64,000 bases of DNA from Mesorhizobium sp. (GTDB taxonomy: Bacteria > Pseudomonadota > Alphaproteobacteria > Rhizobiales > Rhizobiaceae), in assembly GCF_024710845.1 (NCBI RefSeq), contig NZ_JANJTZ010000019.1, forward strand, positions 1-64,000, written 5' to 3'. Made by a program: the position numbers and the translations under genes. The notes under the pieces were generated by a model, which saw only the letters and a list, made by a program, of their open reading frames with translations, did no database searches and was not told where the DNA came from. Each line of letters begins with the position of its first letter. Positions within the stretch are counted from its first letter, which is position 1. Shown here piece after piece: positions 8,090 to 15,994 of the stretch.

Positions 8090-9463
8090 TCAGGCTCCCA
8101 GGACGGCCTTGGCCGGCTTGACATAGCCGGGGCCGGAGGTGATGGCGCGCTTCGGGTCGTAGAGGGTCTCGACGCGGCCGGCCTTGACCTCCTCGAGGTA
8201 GGCTTCGAACTCCGCCTTCGACTTTTCCCAGTCGATGCCCATCTTCTCGAGCAATTGTTCGAACGGGCTCGCGTGCCAGTGGAGCTGGGCCAGCTTGTAG
8301 GGGTGCGCGCCCATTGTGAGGGCCGCGAACTGGCAGTCGGCCATCACCGGCAGGGCGAACACCTTGCCGACGGCCTTGCCGATCCATTGGTTCTTGTCGA
8401 GCGTGGTAATGCAGCCGGTGTCGTGACCGATCATCACGTCGGAGCGCGCCTCTTCGACCGCCACCCTGATCTTGCGGTCGATAGCGAAGCTGCGGGTGAA
8501 CTCGCGCTCGCCGATGATATGGCGGAAGCCGAAGCCGCAGCAGTCATACCAGGTGGAATAGTCGATAACCTGGGTGCCGAGCGTCTGGAGCAGTCCGGTC
8601 GTCACGGCGACGCGGTCGCCGTTCAGCACCGTGTCGTCGTAGATCACGTCCTCGGGCACCATCTTGTAGACGTGGCAGGCCGGATGGACGGTCGCGCGGA
8701 TGCTGGAGACGTCGATGGTCTGCCGCTCCCGGATCCGGTCGCGCATCACGTGCAGCCATTCGGAATAGTGGACGATCTCTTCGGGGATCAGCAGTTTGCC
8801 GTCGACGAGGCGGCCGAGCTTGCCGAGGATCTTGCGCACCTCCTCGCGCAGTTCCGCCGAGTGCAGGAGGAAGCCGCGGATCTCCTTGTAGTTGCCGAAG
8901 GACGTGCCGCAGTGGACGAGCGGATAGTAGGTCCCGACCGGCAGGCCCTGCGCCCTGGACGAGACATAAGCCTGATGGAAATTGCGCAGGAAGACCGCCG
9001 CCAGCGAGACGACGTTGCCAATGCCGGATCCATGGTAGTTCCAGGCGGTGCAGGAAGTCTGGTCGGTCTCGTCGAGATAGGAGAGGCCGAGCTGGTTCTG
9101 GATCCACAGCACCGACGATGGATAGCCCGGGATGTTGCCGCACTGGCCGCAGGACTTGTGGTGCCAGAGATTGTTCGTCGGGATCTTCTTGTCCCAGCCG
9201 TACAGCGTCTTGGCGATGACCGGCTCGTTGTGGTCGGCGACCCGATGGACGACGATCTCGCCTTCCCTCTCGAGCTGCCACATGATGTCGCGCACGTCCT
9301 CCTTCCGGTCCTTGCCGGTCAACAGGAAGCGCTTGTCGATCTTCGCCTCGACCCAATCGGTCGCACGGCGGGCCTCGGTCTCGGTCAGCTTCGTCGGCGT
9401 CCAGTCGGCGCCGAAACCGTTGTAGGCGCCTTTCGCTCCGGATCCGGTGGTCGTGTCGGTCAT
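8090..9463 (-). CDS. shdrB1: sHdrB1, large CCG-domain subunit
   Basis: 457 residues, longer than sHdrB2. The N-terminal half has HKSCGQCGNIPGYP, QTSCTAWNYHG and LVHCGTSFGN, which do not make a standard CCG domain. The C-terminal half has HPACHVYKM, WYDCCGFGF and GHDTGCITT, a CCG motif in which one Cys of the final CxxC is replaced. So only part of the cluster ligands of a classic HdrB is kept. This asymmetry against sHdrB2 fits a non-equivalent pair in the complex. It lies between shdrC1 (46 bp) and shdrA (3 bp). Confidence 0.92.
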   Translation of the reverse strand: MTDTTTGSGAKGAYNGFGADWTPTKLTETEARRATDWVEAKIDKRFLLTGKDRKEDVRDIMWQLEREGEIVVHRVADHNEPVIAKTLYGWDKKIPTNNLWHHKSCGQCGNIPGYPSSVLWIQNQLGLSYLDETDQTSCTAWNYHGSGIGNVVSLAAVFLRNFHQAYVSSRAQGLPVGTYYPLVHCGTSFGNYKEIRGFLLHSAELREEVRKILGKLGRLVDGKLLIPEEIVHYSEWLHVMRDRIRERQTIDVSSIRATVHPACHVYKMVPEDVIYDDTVLNGDRVAVTTGLLQTLGTQVIDYSTWYDCCGFGFRHIIGEREFTRSFAIDRKIRVAVEEARSDVMIGHDTGCITTLDKNQWIGKAVGKVFALPVMADCQFAALTMGAHPYKLAQLHWHASPFEQLLEKMGIDWEKSKAEFEAYLEEVKAGRVETLYDPKRAITSGPGYVKPAKAVLGA

Positions 9464-9509
9464 GTCGCGGTCCTTTCTGGCGTCTGATGGATGGGGAAAC
9501 GTCCGATCC

Positions 9510-10268
9510 TCAATCCTCGTCGTCGCCGCCGTCCTCGTTGTCCTCGAGCCACTCCTCCCACTCGTCGCGCTTCTCCTCCATCACGTCGGAGACGACGTCG
9601 AACAGGTTCTGGTCCACGGATTCGAGCTGTTTGAGCACGCCGGTTGCCTCCCAGATCGTGTAGAGTTCGACCGAGGTGCGCAGATTGACCTCCCAGGCCG
9701 TGTCAAGCGTGTGCATGGTCGGCATCGGAATCGCCTTGCGCAGGACCATCAGCGGCGCGTCGACTTTGGCGACGTTCGGACCCCAGTCGGGAAAGGCTTC
9801 CTTGGTGATCATGTTGGGCGCGAGCTGGTTGCCGGTCGACACGACCTTGAGCAGCACGCGGCTGAACGGGCGCAGCACTTCCTTGACCGCGGGGAGCTCG
9901 TGCTTGATCGCCACCTCGCGCATGATCATGACCAGACCGCCCGGCGAGTTCTCGAAGGGGCAGCGCGCGGCGCAGGTGTAGCACTGGGCGCAGGCCCAGA
10001 TCTTCTCCTGCATCGCGTCGTAGATGCCCTCGAGATTCTCGGTCCAGAGAAGCTGGACGATCTCGCGCGGCGAATAGTCGTAATACTGGGCAGACGGACA
10101 CGTCGCGGTGCAGATGCCGCAGTTGAGGCAGCCGTGGATCTCGTGATCGTAGAGCGGGTGGCCGCGGATGTCGTCGAAGACCTCCTCAAGCTTCTCGTAG
10201 CTCACAGCCGGCAGGTCCGAGACCGGATCGGCGATCGGCGGCACTGGCGGTCTGGCATGCACTGTCAT
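9510..10268 (-). CDS. shdrC1: sHdrC1, ferredoxin-like subunit with two [4Fe-4S] sites
   Basis: 252 residues. Cluster motifs are CLNCGICTATCPS (about 47-59) and CAQCYTCAARCPF (about 92-104). The C-terminal tail is very acidic (EEKRDEWEEWLEDNEDGGDD) and may be a docking surface. It is the partner of sHdrB1 in the complex. The start ATG at 10268 has GGAGG upstream in the 49-bp gap to dsrE3C. Confidence 0.93.
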   Translation of the reverse strand: MTVHARPPVPPIADPVSDLPAVSYEKLEEVFDDIRGHPLYDHEIHGCLNCGICTATCPSAQYYDYSPREIVQLLWTENLEGIYDAMQEKIWACAQCYTCAARCPFENSPGGLVMIMREVAIKHELPAVKEVLRPFSRVLLKVVSTGNQLAPNMITKEAFPDWGPNVAKVDAPLMVLRKAIPMPTMHTLDTAWEVNLRTSVELYTIWEATGVLKQLESVDQNLFDVVSDVMEEKRDEWEEWLEDNEDGGDDED

Positions 10269-10317
10269 CGCTTGCCCTCCTCCGGGGCTGGCTTGACCGG
10301 CTGAACGGGTGTGGTCG

Positions 10318-10698
10318 CTAGTAGGTAAGCACCTTCGCGTCGTCGTCTTCCATGATGTCCTCGATCACCTTGGCGCCGCCGACGATGCCCTCGCATTCGG
10401 GGATAAGGTCGTCGGCCGTCATGTCGAACAGGTCGAGGTTTGGAGAGCAGCAGTAGAACTTGGCGCCGGCCTCGTGCGCGTCCTTGATGAAGTCGTAGAC
10501 CGTCTTCGGGCTGCCGGGCTTGACCACCAGCTTCTCGGCCACGCCCTTCTTCATCAGCTGGCCCGCAGTGGCCGTGCAGACGACGTCGACCTCGTAGTCC
10601 ATTGCGGCTGCGACAGTGGCCTGGAAGAACGGCGCGCCCAGTTCCTCGCCGTTGCGCGGATCCGTGTTCACCATCACGATGATCAGTTTCTTGGCCAA
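10318..10698 (-). CDS. dsrE3C: DsrE-family sulfurtransferase DsrE3C
   Basis: 126 residues, first gene of the sHdr operon. It has the DsrE fold and an adjacent cysteine pair, C83-C84, in AKFYCCSPNLDLFD. As I recall, the DsrE3C of Hyphomicrobium also has its working cysteines at 83 and 84, which supports the subfamily. DsrE3C trades sulfur with TusA in that system. The start has GGAGG-type binding (GGGAGGTAGG) 5-10 bases upstream. The presumed promoter and operator are in the 106 bp before it (10738-10776). Confidence 0.87.
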   Translation of the reverse strand: MAKKLIIVMVNTDPRNGEELGAPFFQATVAAAMDYEVDVVCTATAGQLMKKGVAEKLVVKPGSPKTVYDFIKDAHEAGAKFYCCSPNLDLFDMTADDLIPECEGIVGGAKVIEDIMEDDDAKVLTY

Positions 10699-10737
10699 GC
10701 CTACCTCCCTCGCAACGGACGACCTCCTTCGCCCATT

Positions 10738-10776
10738 ACATTCCGAAAATGTGATATGTTATTTTTGGGATGTCAA
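10738..10776 (-). promoter_or_regulatory. Promoter of the sHdr operon with candidate sHdrR operator
   Basis: On the minus strand a TTGACA at 10776-10771 can serve as -35. Around the expected -10 position lies a palindrome, ACATT-CCGAA-AATGT at 10738-10752. Almost the same 15 bases (13 of 15 identical) occur before sLpl(AB) at 12587-12601. An ArsR repressor would fit an operator over the -10. The -10 itself is weak. Confidence 0.6.
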
Positions 10777-10804
10777 CGATATTCGGTGCCGCAGTGCAGC
10801 AGGC

Positions 10805-11485
10805 TCACATCCAGCCCGTATGGCGGATCAGCGCAACCATGAAGGGCTGCAGCGCCTCGGCAATGGCTACTTGCGCTGCGGCGAGCCGTTCAAGGCCTGT
10901 CAGCGTGTCCGCCGGCGTCTCGGCGAACTCCATGATCAGATCCTCGGCCATTCCTCTCTTCATGCCCGGATTGCCGAGGAGACCGAAGCTGTTTGCGCCG
11001 ACCGTGAATCCGAGCGTCTCCCCGCCGGGGCCCGTCGCGACGGATCTCATGCCGGGACCGAGGTACGGCCTGTCTCGGCCGTAGACGGCGAGCGGCATGC
11101 GTTGAGGTGCGGCATCGTTCCATCCGGAGATCGTCGCGTCCACGACGTCGAACCGCAGCGGCGCTTCCTCCGCGCCGCCCCCGCCGGCGGAAAGCAGAAT
11201 CAGCGCGCCGAGGCCGAAGCCGACCACCGGCAGGCCGGCTCCCAGAAAGGCCCGCGCCAGGCGCAGTTCCGGGCCGAGCGATGGCAGAATGTGGCCGGAG
11301 ACGATGCCGTAGGGTCCGCCGCCGAGCAGGATCAGCCCGTCGGATGCGCCCGGCGTGTCGGGGATGGTGCCGCCTGCGGCGAAGGGGCGCAGATAGCGGA
11401 AGCGCAGATTGCGTCCCTCGAAATGGTCCTCCATCAGCCCGAGATACTCGGCCTCCGTATGCTGGACGACCCAGATGGTCTTCAT
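10805..11485 (-). CDS. Glutamine-amidotransferase-like protein lacking the catalytic residues
   Basis: 226 residues with the class I amidotransferase fold: LILLGGGPYG matches the oxyanion strand, and GAGLPVVGFGLGALIL (about 83-97) matches the nucleophile elbow. The nucleophile motif normally reads GxCxGxQ; here it is GFGLGAL, so Cys is Gly at 91. The usual FHPE of the catalytic His-Glu reads LGNPG (about 170-174). It cannot release ammonia by the known mechanism. A GAT gene next to the sLpl lipoate ligase is known in sHdr-LbpA clusters. It overlaps slpl(AB) by ATGA, so the two are translated together. Confidence 0.82.
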   Translation of the reverse strand: MKTIWVVQHTEAEYLGLMEDHFEGRNLRFRYLRPFAAGGTIPDTPGASDGLILLGGGPYGIVSGHILPSLGPELRLARAFLGAGLPVVGFGLGALILLSAGGGGAEEAPLRFDVVDATISGWNDAAPQRMPLAVYGRDRPYLGPGMRSVATGPGGETLGFTVGANSFGLLGNPGMKRGMAEDLIMEFAETPADTLTGLERLAAAQVAIAEALQPFMVALIRHTGWM

Positions 11486-12558
11486 GCCAGGTGCGGCGCC
11501 GCAGCCAGGATCGCCGTGGCAATGTCCTTCGCGGTGATACCGGGAATGTCCAGGTCGAGTCGGACGATATCCGCGGCGACCGCCTCCGTCAGCGGCTCCT
11601 CTTCGAGAGGCGTGCCGACGAGGGCCGCGGCAAGCTGGTCGATGCCCTCCGGCGGCAGGCAGGTGAAGTCGCCCGACACGACGAGGTCGGCGATGCGCCC
11701 CTCGCGCTCGAGCAGGTTCACGCGGATCAGCCCGCCCGGCGCCTTGTGGGCCGCCTCGGTCAGATGGGTGTCGGCCGCGATCTTGACGCCGAGCGCCACC
11801 AGCTTGCGGTGCTGGGTGTTGATCCATTCGGGGTCGGAAAGCTCCGCCTCGGCCCGTTCGATCGCGGCGATTTCCGCGGCCGTTGCCTGCGATTCGACCA
11901 CTTCGACGCCCAGCACGTCGGCACAGTGGCGCAGGAAGCGCGCCTTGATCTCGGCGCGGTCAGGAACGTGTCCCAATTCGCGCACCATCGTGGTCATGTA
12001 GTCGTCGAGCGTCTGTCGCAGCTTGTCTCGGAATTTTTCGGACGGAACCTTGAGGCACTTCGCCATGGTCGCGGTGTCGAAATCGAGCATGAAGCTGCCG
12101 ACCATCACCGTCGCCCCGCCGATCGAAGCGGCGCCGGTGCCGCCGATCTTGCGGCCGTTGACATGGATGTCGTTGACCGGGCGCCACTGCGCCTGGATGC
12201 CCATTTCCCGATAGGTGCGCACGACGGGCTCGATGAACAGCGGATAGAGCTGGTCGGCGCGCTCGGGCGCACGGTTGGCCGGAAAGACGAAGTGGGTGAA
12301 GAGCTGGTTGCGGTCGAGATAGACCGCGCCGCCGCCGACGTGGCGCCGCCAGATTGGCAGGCCGTGCGCCGCACAGAACTCGGTGTCGACCTCCTTCTCG
12401 ATGTCCTGGTGCATGCCGACGCAGACATAAGGCGTGTCGGGCGAGGCCAGCGACAGGACCGCGTCGGTGCCCTTTCCGACCGTTTCGGCGAGACCGTGAT
12501 AGACAGCCTGGCTGCGCAAGGCAGAGACCAGACCGAAATCGATAACCCTCAGGCGCAT
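11482..12558 (-). CDS. slpl(AB): sHdr-type lipoate:protein ligase sLpl(AB)
   Basis: 358 residues with both the large LplA-like catalytic domain and the small LplB-like domain in one chain. Motifs: RRHVGGGAVYLD (lipoate/ATP binding), NDIHVNGRKIGGTGAA (catalytic lysine loop), and a C-terminal domain from about 245 (DPEWINTQHRKL). This ligase type attaches lipoyl or octanoyl groups to LbpA and is found with sHdr genes. It is the first gene of a two-gene unit with the GAT-like gene. The partner radical-SAM lipoyl synthases LipS1/LipS2 and LipT are not in this window. Confidence 0.88.
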   Translation of the reverse strand: MRLRVIDFGLVSALRSQAVYHGLAETVGKGTDAVLSLASPDTPYVCVGMHQDIEKEVDTEFCAAHGLPIWRRHVGGGAVYLDRNQLFTHFVFPANRAPERADQLYPLFIEPVVRTYREMGIQAQWRPVNDIHVNGRKIGGTGAASIGGATVMVGSFMLDFDTATMAKCLKVPSEKFRDKLRQTLDDYMTTMVRELGHVPDRAEIKARFLRHCADVLGVEVVESQATAAEIAAIERAEAELSDPEWINTQHRKLVALGVKIAADTHLTEAAHKAPGGLIRVNLLEREGRIADLVVSGDFTCLPPEGIDQLAAALVGTPLEEEPLTEAVAADIVRLDLDIPGITAKDIATAILAAAPHLA

Positions 12559-12586
12559 GTTGTTTCCTCCCGGCGATCAAAAGATC

Positions 12587-12606
12587 ACTTTTTTGGAATG
12601 TGTCAA
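12587..12606 (-). promoter_or_regulatory. Promoter of slpl(AB) with candidate sHdrR operator
   Basis: The minus strand has TTGACA at 12606-12601 followed by ACATTCCAAAAAAGT (12601-12587), which matches the sHdr operon palindrome in 13 of 15 positions. The site falls in the spacer between -35 and -10, 29 bp before the start codon. A GATC-AAAA-GATC palindrome lies next to it (12575-12586). Confidence 0.55.
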
Positions 12607-12748
12607 CCGACCGACAACCCGAGCCTTCGCGCGAGTGCGCGAAGGCTCGGAATTTCAATCGATTTCATCGATCATTGCGTTCGAAACGTTCCGTTAGATT
12701 TGTCGAACGACCTGGAATATCCGGTCACGACTTTCACCGGAAACGTTC

Positions 12749-13741
12749 ATGTCCGCCTTCGATCCGCCCGTTGCCACTGCCCGCACCGCTTCGCTCCTGC
12801 CGGGACTGCTTCTCACGGCGGCTGTCGTGGCGCTAGCTTTCCTGCTGCGCGAGAACCGCTGGCTGGCGGTTCTCAGCCCGCTGATTCTGGCGATCCTGAT
12901 TGGCGTCCTCGTGCGCAACACTGTCGGGGTTCCCGCCGCGGCGCTGCCGGGAATGCAGTTCGCGCTACGCCGGCTGCTGAGGCTCGGCATCGTCGCGCTC
13001 GGCCTGCAGCTCACGCTTGGGCAAGTGATGCAGGTCGGCGCTTACGGGCTCGCGACCATTGTGATCGGGCTGGCATCGACCTATGCGTTCACCATGGCGG
13101 CGGGGCGATGGTTGGGTGTCGAGCCGGGATTGTCGCGGCTGATCGCGACCGGTACCGCGGTTTGTGGCGCCTCGGCCGTGCTTGCCGCCAATGCGGTCAA
13201 GCCGCAGAAGGACGAGGACGTCGCCTATGCCGTCGCGGGCGTGACGATGTTCGGCACCCTCGCGATGGTACTGTTCCCGATGCTCGGCGGCGGGCTTGCG
13301 CCGCGGGACTATGGACTGTGGACAGGCGCCTCGATCCACGAAGTGGCGCAGGTCGTTGCGGCGAGCGCGCAGGGCGGAGCGGAGGCGGCCGCCTTCGCCA
13401 CGATCGCCAAGCTGACACGCGTCGCGCTGCTTGCGCCGATGATCCTCCTCATGGCGGCCGGTAGCGGCGGAGCGGGCCGGGCACCGTTTCCGTGGTTCGT
13501 CCTTGGTTTCCTGGCGATGGTCGTAATCGCCTCGTCGGGCCTCGTCCCGCACGAGATCACGCAGGCCTCGGTCCCGTTGACGCAGGCGCTGCTGGCGGCC
13601 GGGCTGGCTGCGATGGGACTTCAGACCGACCTCGGGCAAATGAAGGCAAAGGGACTCAGGCCGCTGCTGCTCGGCGCGCTGGCATCGATCTTCATCGCGG
13701 CCATCACCTTGGCTCTGGTCTTGCTCGAGGCGACCCTCTAG
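12749..13741 (+). CDS. YeiH/UPF0324-family membrane transporter (putative sulfur-compound exporter)
   Basis: 330 residues, almost entirely membrane helices (about ten). Family landmarks are LSPLILAILIGVLVRN, LQLTLGQV, ATGTAVCGASAV and TGASIHEVAQVVAAS. YeiH proteins are often called putative sulfate exporters; a member with the same features works beside taurine degradation genes. Here it stands between the lipoate ligase operon and a LysR gene, beside sulfur-oxidation genes, where export of the end product sulfate would make sense. The substrate is inferred. The ribosome binding site is weak. Confidence 0.85.
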   Translation: MSAFDPPVATARTASLLPGLLLTAAVVALAFLLRENRWLAVLSPLILAILIGVLVRNTVGVPAAALPGMQFALRRLLRLGIVALGLQLTLGQVMQVGAYGLATIVIGLASTYAFTMAAGRWLGVEPGLSRLIATGTAVCGASAVLAANAVKPQKDEDVAYAVAGVTMFGTLAMVLFPMLGGGLAPRDYGLWTGASIHEVAQVVAASAQGGAEAAAFATIAKLTRVALLAPMILLMAAGSGGAGRAPFPWFVLGFLAMVVIASSGLVPHEITQASVPLTQALLAAGLAAMGLQTDLGQMKAKGLRPLLLGALASIFIAAITLALVLLEATL

Positions 13742-13750
13742 CGTCCTGAC

Positions 13751-14659
13751 ATGACGCTCGAACAACTCCGCATCTTCGTCGCCGTCGCCGAGCACGAGCA
13801 CGTCACGCGCGCGGCCGGAGCTCTGAACCTGACGCAATCGGCCACCTCGGCGGCGGTTTCGGCGCTCGAGGCGCGTCACGGCACCCGGCTGTTCGACCGG
13901 GTCGGGCGCGGCATTCGGCTCACCGAGGCCGGGCGGGTCTTCCTGCCCGAGGCGCGCGCCGTGCTCGCCCGCGCCACCTCGGCGGAGAGGGTGCTGACGG
14001 ACCTCGCAGGCCTCGGACGCGGATCGCTGCGGATCGCCGCCAGCCAGACGCTGGCGGCCTACTGGCTGCCGCCGCTCGCCGTGCGCTTCCACGCAGCCTA
14101 TCCGGGCATCGAGCTGGAACTCCAGCCCGGCAATTCGGAGGCCGTTACCCGCGAGATCGAAGCGCTGCAGGCCGATCTCGGCTTCATCGAGGGCGGCGAA
14201 GCGACGGAAGGGCTGATCGACCTGCCGATCGGCGAGGACGAGCTGTTCTTCGTTGTCGCCGCCGAGCACCCGTGGGTCCGGACCGCACCGGGTCCGGAGG
14301 AACTTGCCCGTGGGCCTTGGATAATGCGCGAGAAGGGTTCGGGCACACGAGAGCGGATGGATCAGGCCCTTGCCGAGATCGGCGTCGCCGCTCCGGACAG
14401 GTGTCTCGAACTGCGCTCCAACGAGGCAGTTCGGGCAGCCGTGCTGGCAGGAGGCGGCGCCACGTTGCTCTCCAGGCTGGTGGTCGGCGCGGATCTGGAC
14501 GCCGGGCAGCTGGTGCGGCTGCCGGGACCGCCTGCAGCACGGCAGTTCCGCCTCTTGCGCCATCCCGAGCGGCATCTGACGGCGGCCGCGCGCGCCTTCC
14601 TGCACCTCGCCCTGCCTGAAATCGATCCAAGCCTCGGCCAGCGCGGACCGGCGGCATAG
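13751..14659 (+). CDS. LysR-family transcriptional regulator next to yeiH
   Basis: 302 residues. The N-terminal winged helix reads LEQLRIFVAVAEHEHVTRAA, with recognition helix LTQSATSAAVSALEARHGT; the remainder is a periplasmic-binding-like sensor domain (SLRIAASQTLAAYWLPPLA). It starts 9 bp after yeiH on the same strand, so the two are co-transcribed. LysR genes commonly sit beside yeiH. It resembles CysL/CbbR-like members in layout, but the effector is not evident from sequence. It converges on the broken end of the cbb operon. Confidence 0.85.
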   Translation: MTLEQLRIFVAVAEHEHVTRAAGALNLTQSATSAAVSALEARHGTRLFDRVGRGIRLTEAGRVFLPEARAVLARATSAERVLTDLAGLGRGSLRIAASQTLAAYWLPPLAVRFHAAYPGIELELQPGNSEAVTREIEALQADLGFIEGGEATEGLIDLPIGEDELFFVVAAEHPWVRTAPGPEELARGPWIMREKGSGTRERMDQALAEIGVAAPDRCLELRSNEAVRAAVLAGGGATLLSRLVVGADLDAGQLVRLPGPPAARQFRLLRHPERHLTAAARAFLHLALPEIDPSLGQRGPAA

Positions 14660-14677
14660 GGCGCTCGGCCGGTTCGT

Positions 14678-14849
14678 TCACTGCGCCAACGAGTCGTGAT
14701 ACATGTCCGGCGAACCAACATGCCGCAAATAGGTCCGCGTGACCTCCCGCGTATCCGCCCCCCAGACGAGGAGGTGCACATGGACGGGTCGGGCATGACG
14801 ACGATCGGACATCCGTCGCGCATGGTGTCGTAGAGATGGGCCACGTCCT
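14678..14849 (-). pseudogene. Unidentified gene fragment behind broken rpe
   Basis: The minus strand reads DVAHLYDTMRDGCPIVVMPD, then after a frame change HLLVWGADTREVTRTYLRHV and GSPDMYHDSLAQ with a stop at 14678. The residues look like real protein but I do not recognise the family, and it does not continue the Rpe sequence. It seems to be the tail of another gene fused to the rpe stump by a deletion. Confidence 0.4.
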
Positions 14850-15067
14850 GGGCGCGATCATCAGGTGGCAGGCGAACAGCTCGTCTGAGCGGCAACGGAT
14901 CGCCTTGATGATCTGCGGGCCGAAGGGATGTTGGGCACGAAATGGCCGTTCATCACGTCGAGATGGATCCAGTCGGCGCCGGCGCGCACGATCGTCTCGA
15001 CTTCCTCGCCCAGTTTGGAGAAATCCGCCGAGAGAACCGACGGCGCGATGAGGATCGGAGCCGTCAT
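14850..15067 (-). pseudogene. cbbE: Ribulose-phosphate 3-epimerase, broken (N-terminal 70 residues)
   Basis: From ATG 15067 the minus strand encodes [20 protein letters not shown] and then [17 protein letters not shown], the start of Rpe including the metal/active-site Asp. At about 14925 a short deletion shifts the frame; in the next frame [20 protein letters not shown] continues the family up to MIAP, then the match stops. Two thirds of the normal 220-225 residues are missing. The start overlaps the cbbX stop (ATGA), so this was the last functional cbb gene. Epimerase activity must now come from a copy elsewhere. Confidence 0.88.
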
Positions 15068-15990
15068 ACCGACTTATCGTCCGCGGCCGCCCGAGCCGAA
15101 AAGACCCGACTGGCGGTGATGTCAGCCGCGCGGATCGTCGACAGCTCGTCTGCGCCGATCGGACCGCCCGCGCCTTCGAACAGGCGGTTCGCCTGGCGCA
15201 GCCGCGCGCGGTCGAGCGCGTTGCGGATCGAGCGGGCATTGGCGAAATGCGGCTGGGCGCGCCGCCGCGAGATATAGTCGGTCATGGCCGAGCGCGCGTC
15301 CGCGTCGAAGGCGTAGTTCTGCCGCGCCAGCATCGACTCGGCGATCGTCAAAAGTTCGGCATCCTCGTAGTCGGGGAAGTCGATGTGATGCGCGATGCGC
15401 GAGCGAAATCCAGGGTTCGATTGATAGAACCTGTCCATACGGTCGGCGTAGCCGGCGAGGATGACGACGAGATCGTCGCGCTGGTTCTCCATCACCTGGA
15501 GCAGGATCTCGATCGCCTCCTGGCCATAGTCGCGCTCGTTGTCGGGGCGGTAGAGATAGTAGGCCTCGTCGATGAACAGCACGCCGCCCATCGCCTTCTT
15601 GAGGATCTCCTTCGTCTTCGGCGCGGTGTGACCGATGTACTGGCCGACGAGATCGTCGCGGGTGACCGAGATCAGGTGCCCCTTGCGGACATAGCCGAGC
15701 CGGTGAAGAAGGCCGGCCATTCGGAGCGCCACCGTCGTCTTCCCGGTGCCGGGGTTGCCGGTGAAGCTCATATGCAGCGTCGGCGTCTCCGTGGATAGGC
15801 CGAGCTTCCGCCGCGCCCGCTCGACCAGCAGCAGGGCCGCCGTCTCGCGGATGCGCAGCTTGACCGGCTTGAGACCGGTCAGCTCGCGGTCGAGCTCGTC
15901 GAGGATTTCCGCGACGCCGGAGTCGCGGAAATCGGCGGCGAGGTCGACGGCCTGCACGGCGTTGTCCGTCGCGATCGTCATGTCCGACAT
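15064..15990 (-). CDS. cbbX: CbbX, AAA+ RuBisCO activase (red type)
   Basis: 308 residues. Walker A GNPGTGKT at 78-85, Walker [11 protein letters not shown], sensor [13 protein letters not shown], arginine-finger region [17 protein letters not shown]. CbbX hexamers pull on the C-terminus of red-type CbbL to free inhibited active sites; ribulose bisphosphate activates them. It follows cbbS by 4 bp, as is standard for form IC operons. Length is normal for the family (about 300-310). Confidence 0.96.
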   Translation of the reverse strand: MSDMTIATDNAVQAVDLAADFRDSGVAEILDELDRELTGLKPVKLRIRETAALLLVERARRKLGLSTETPTLHMSFTGNPGTGKTTVALRMAGLLHRLGYVRKGHLISVTRDDLVGQYIGHTAPKTKEILKKAMGGVLFIDEAYYLYRPDNERDYGQEAIEILLQVMENQRDDLVVILAGYADRMDRFYQSNPGFRSRIAHHIDFPDYEDAELLTIAESMLARQNYAFDADARSAMTDYISRRRAQPHFANARSIRNALDRARLRQANRLFEGAGGPIGADELSTIRAADITASRVFSARAAADDKSV

Positions 15991-15994
15991 CGAC

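Noticed and set aside
7283-9487. 734-codon plus-strand frame opposite sHdrA and sHdrB1
   Set aside because: Mirror sequence of two well-supported minus-strand genes. Long open antisense frames are expected at this GC content.
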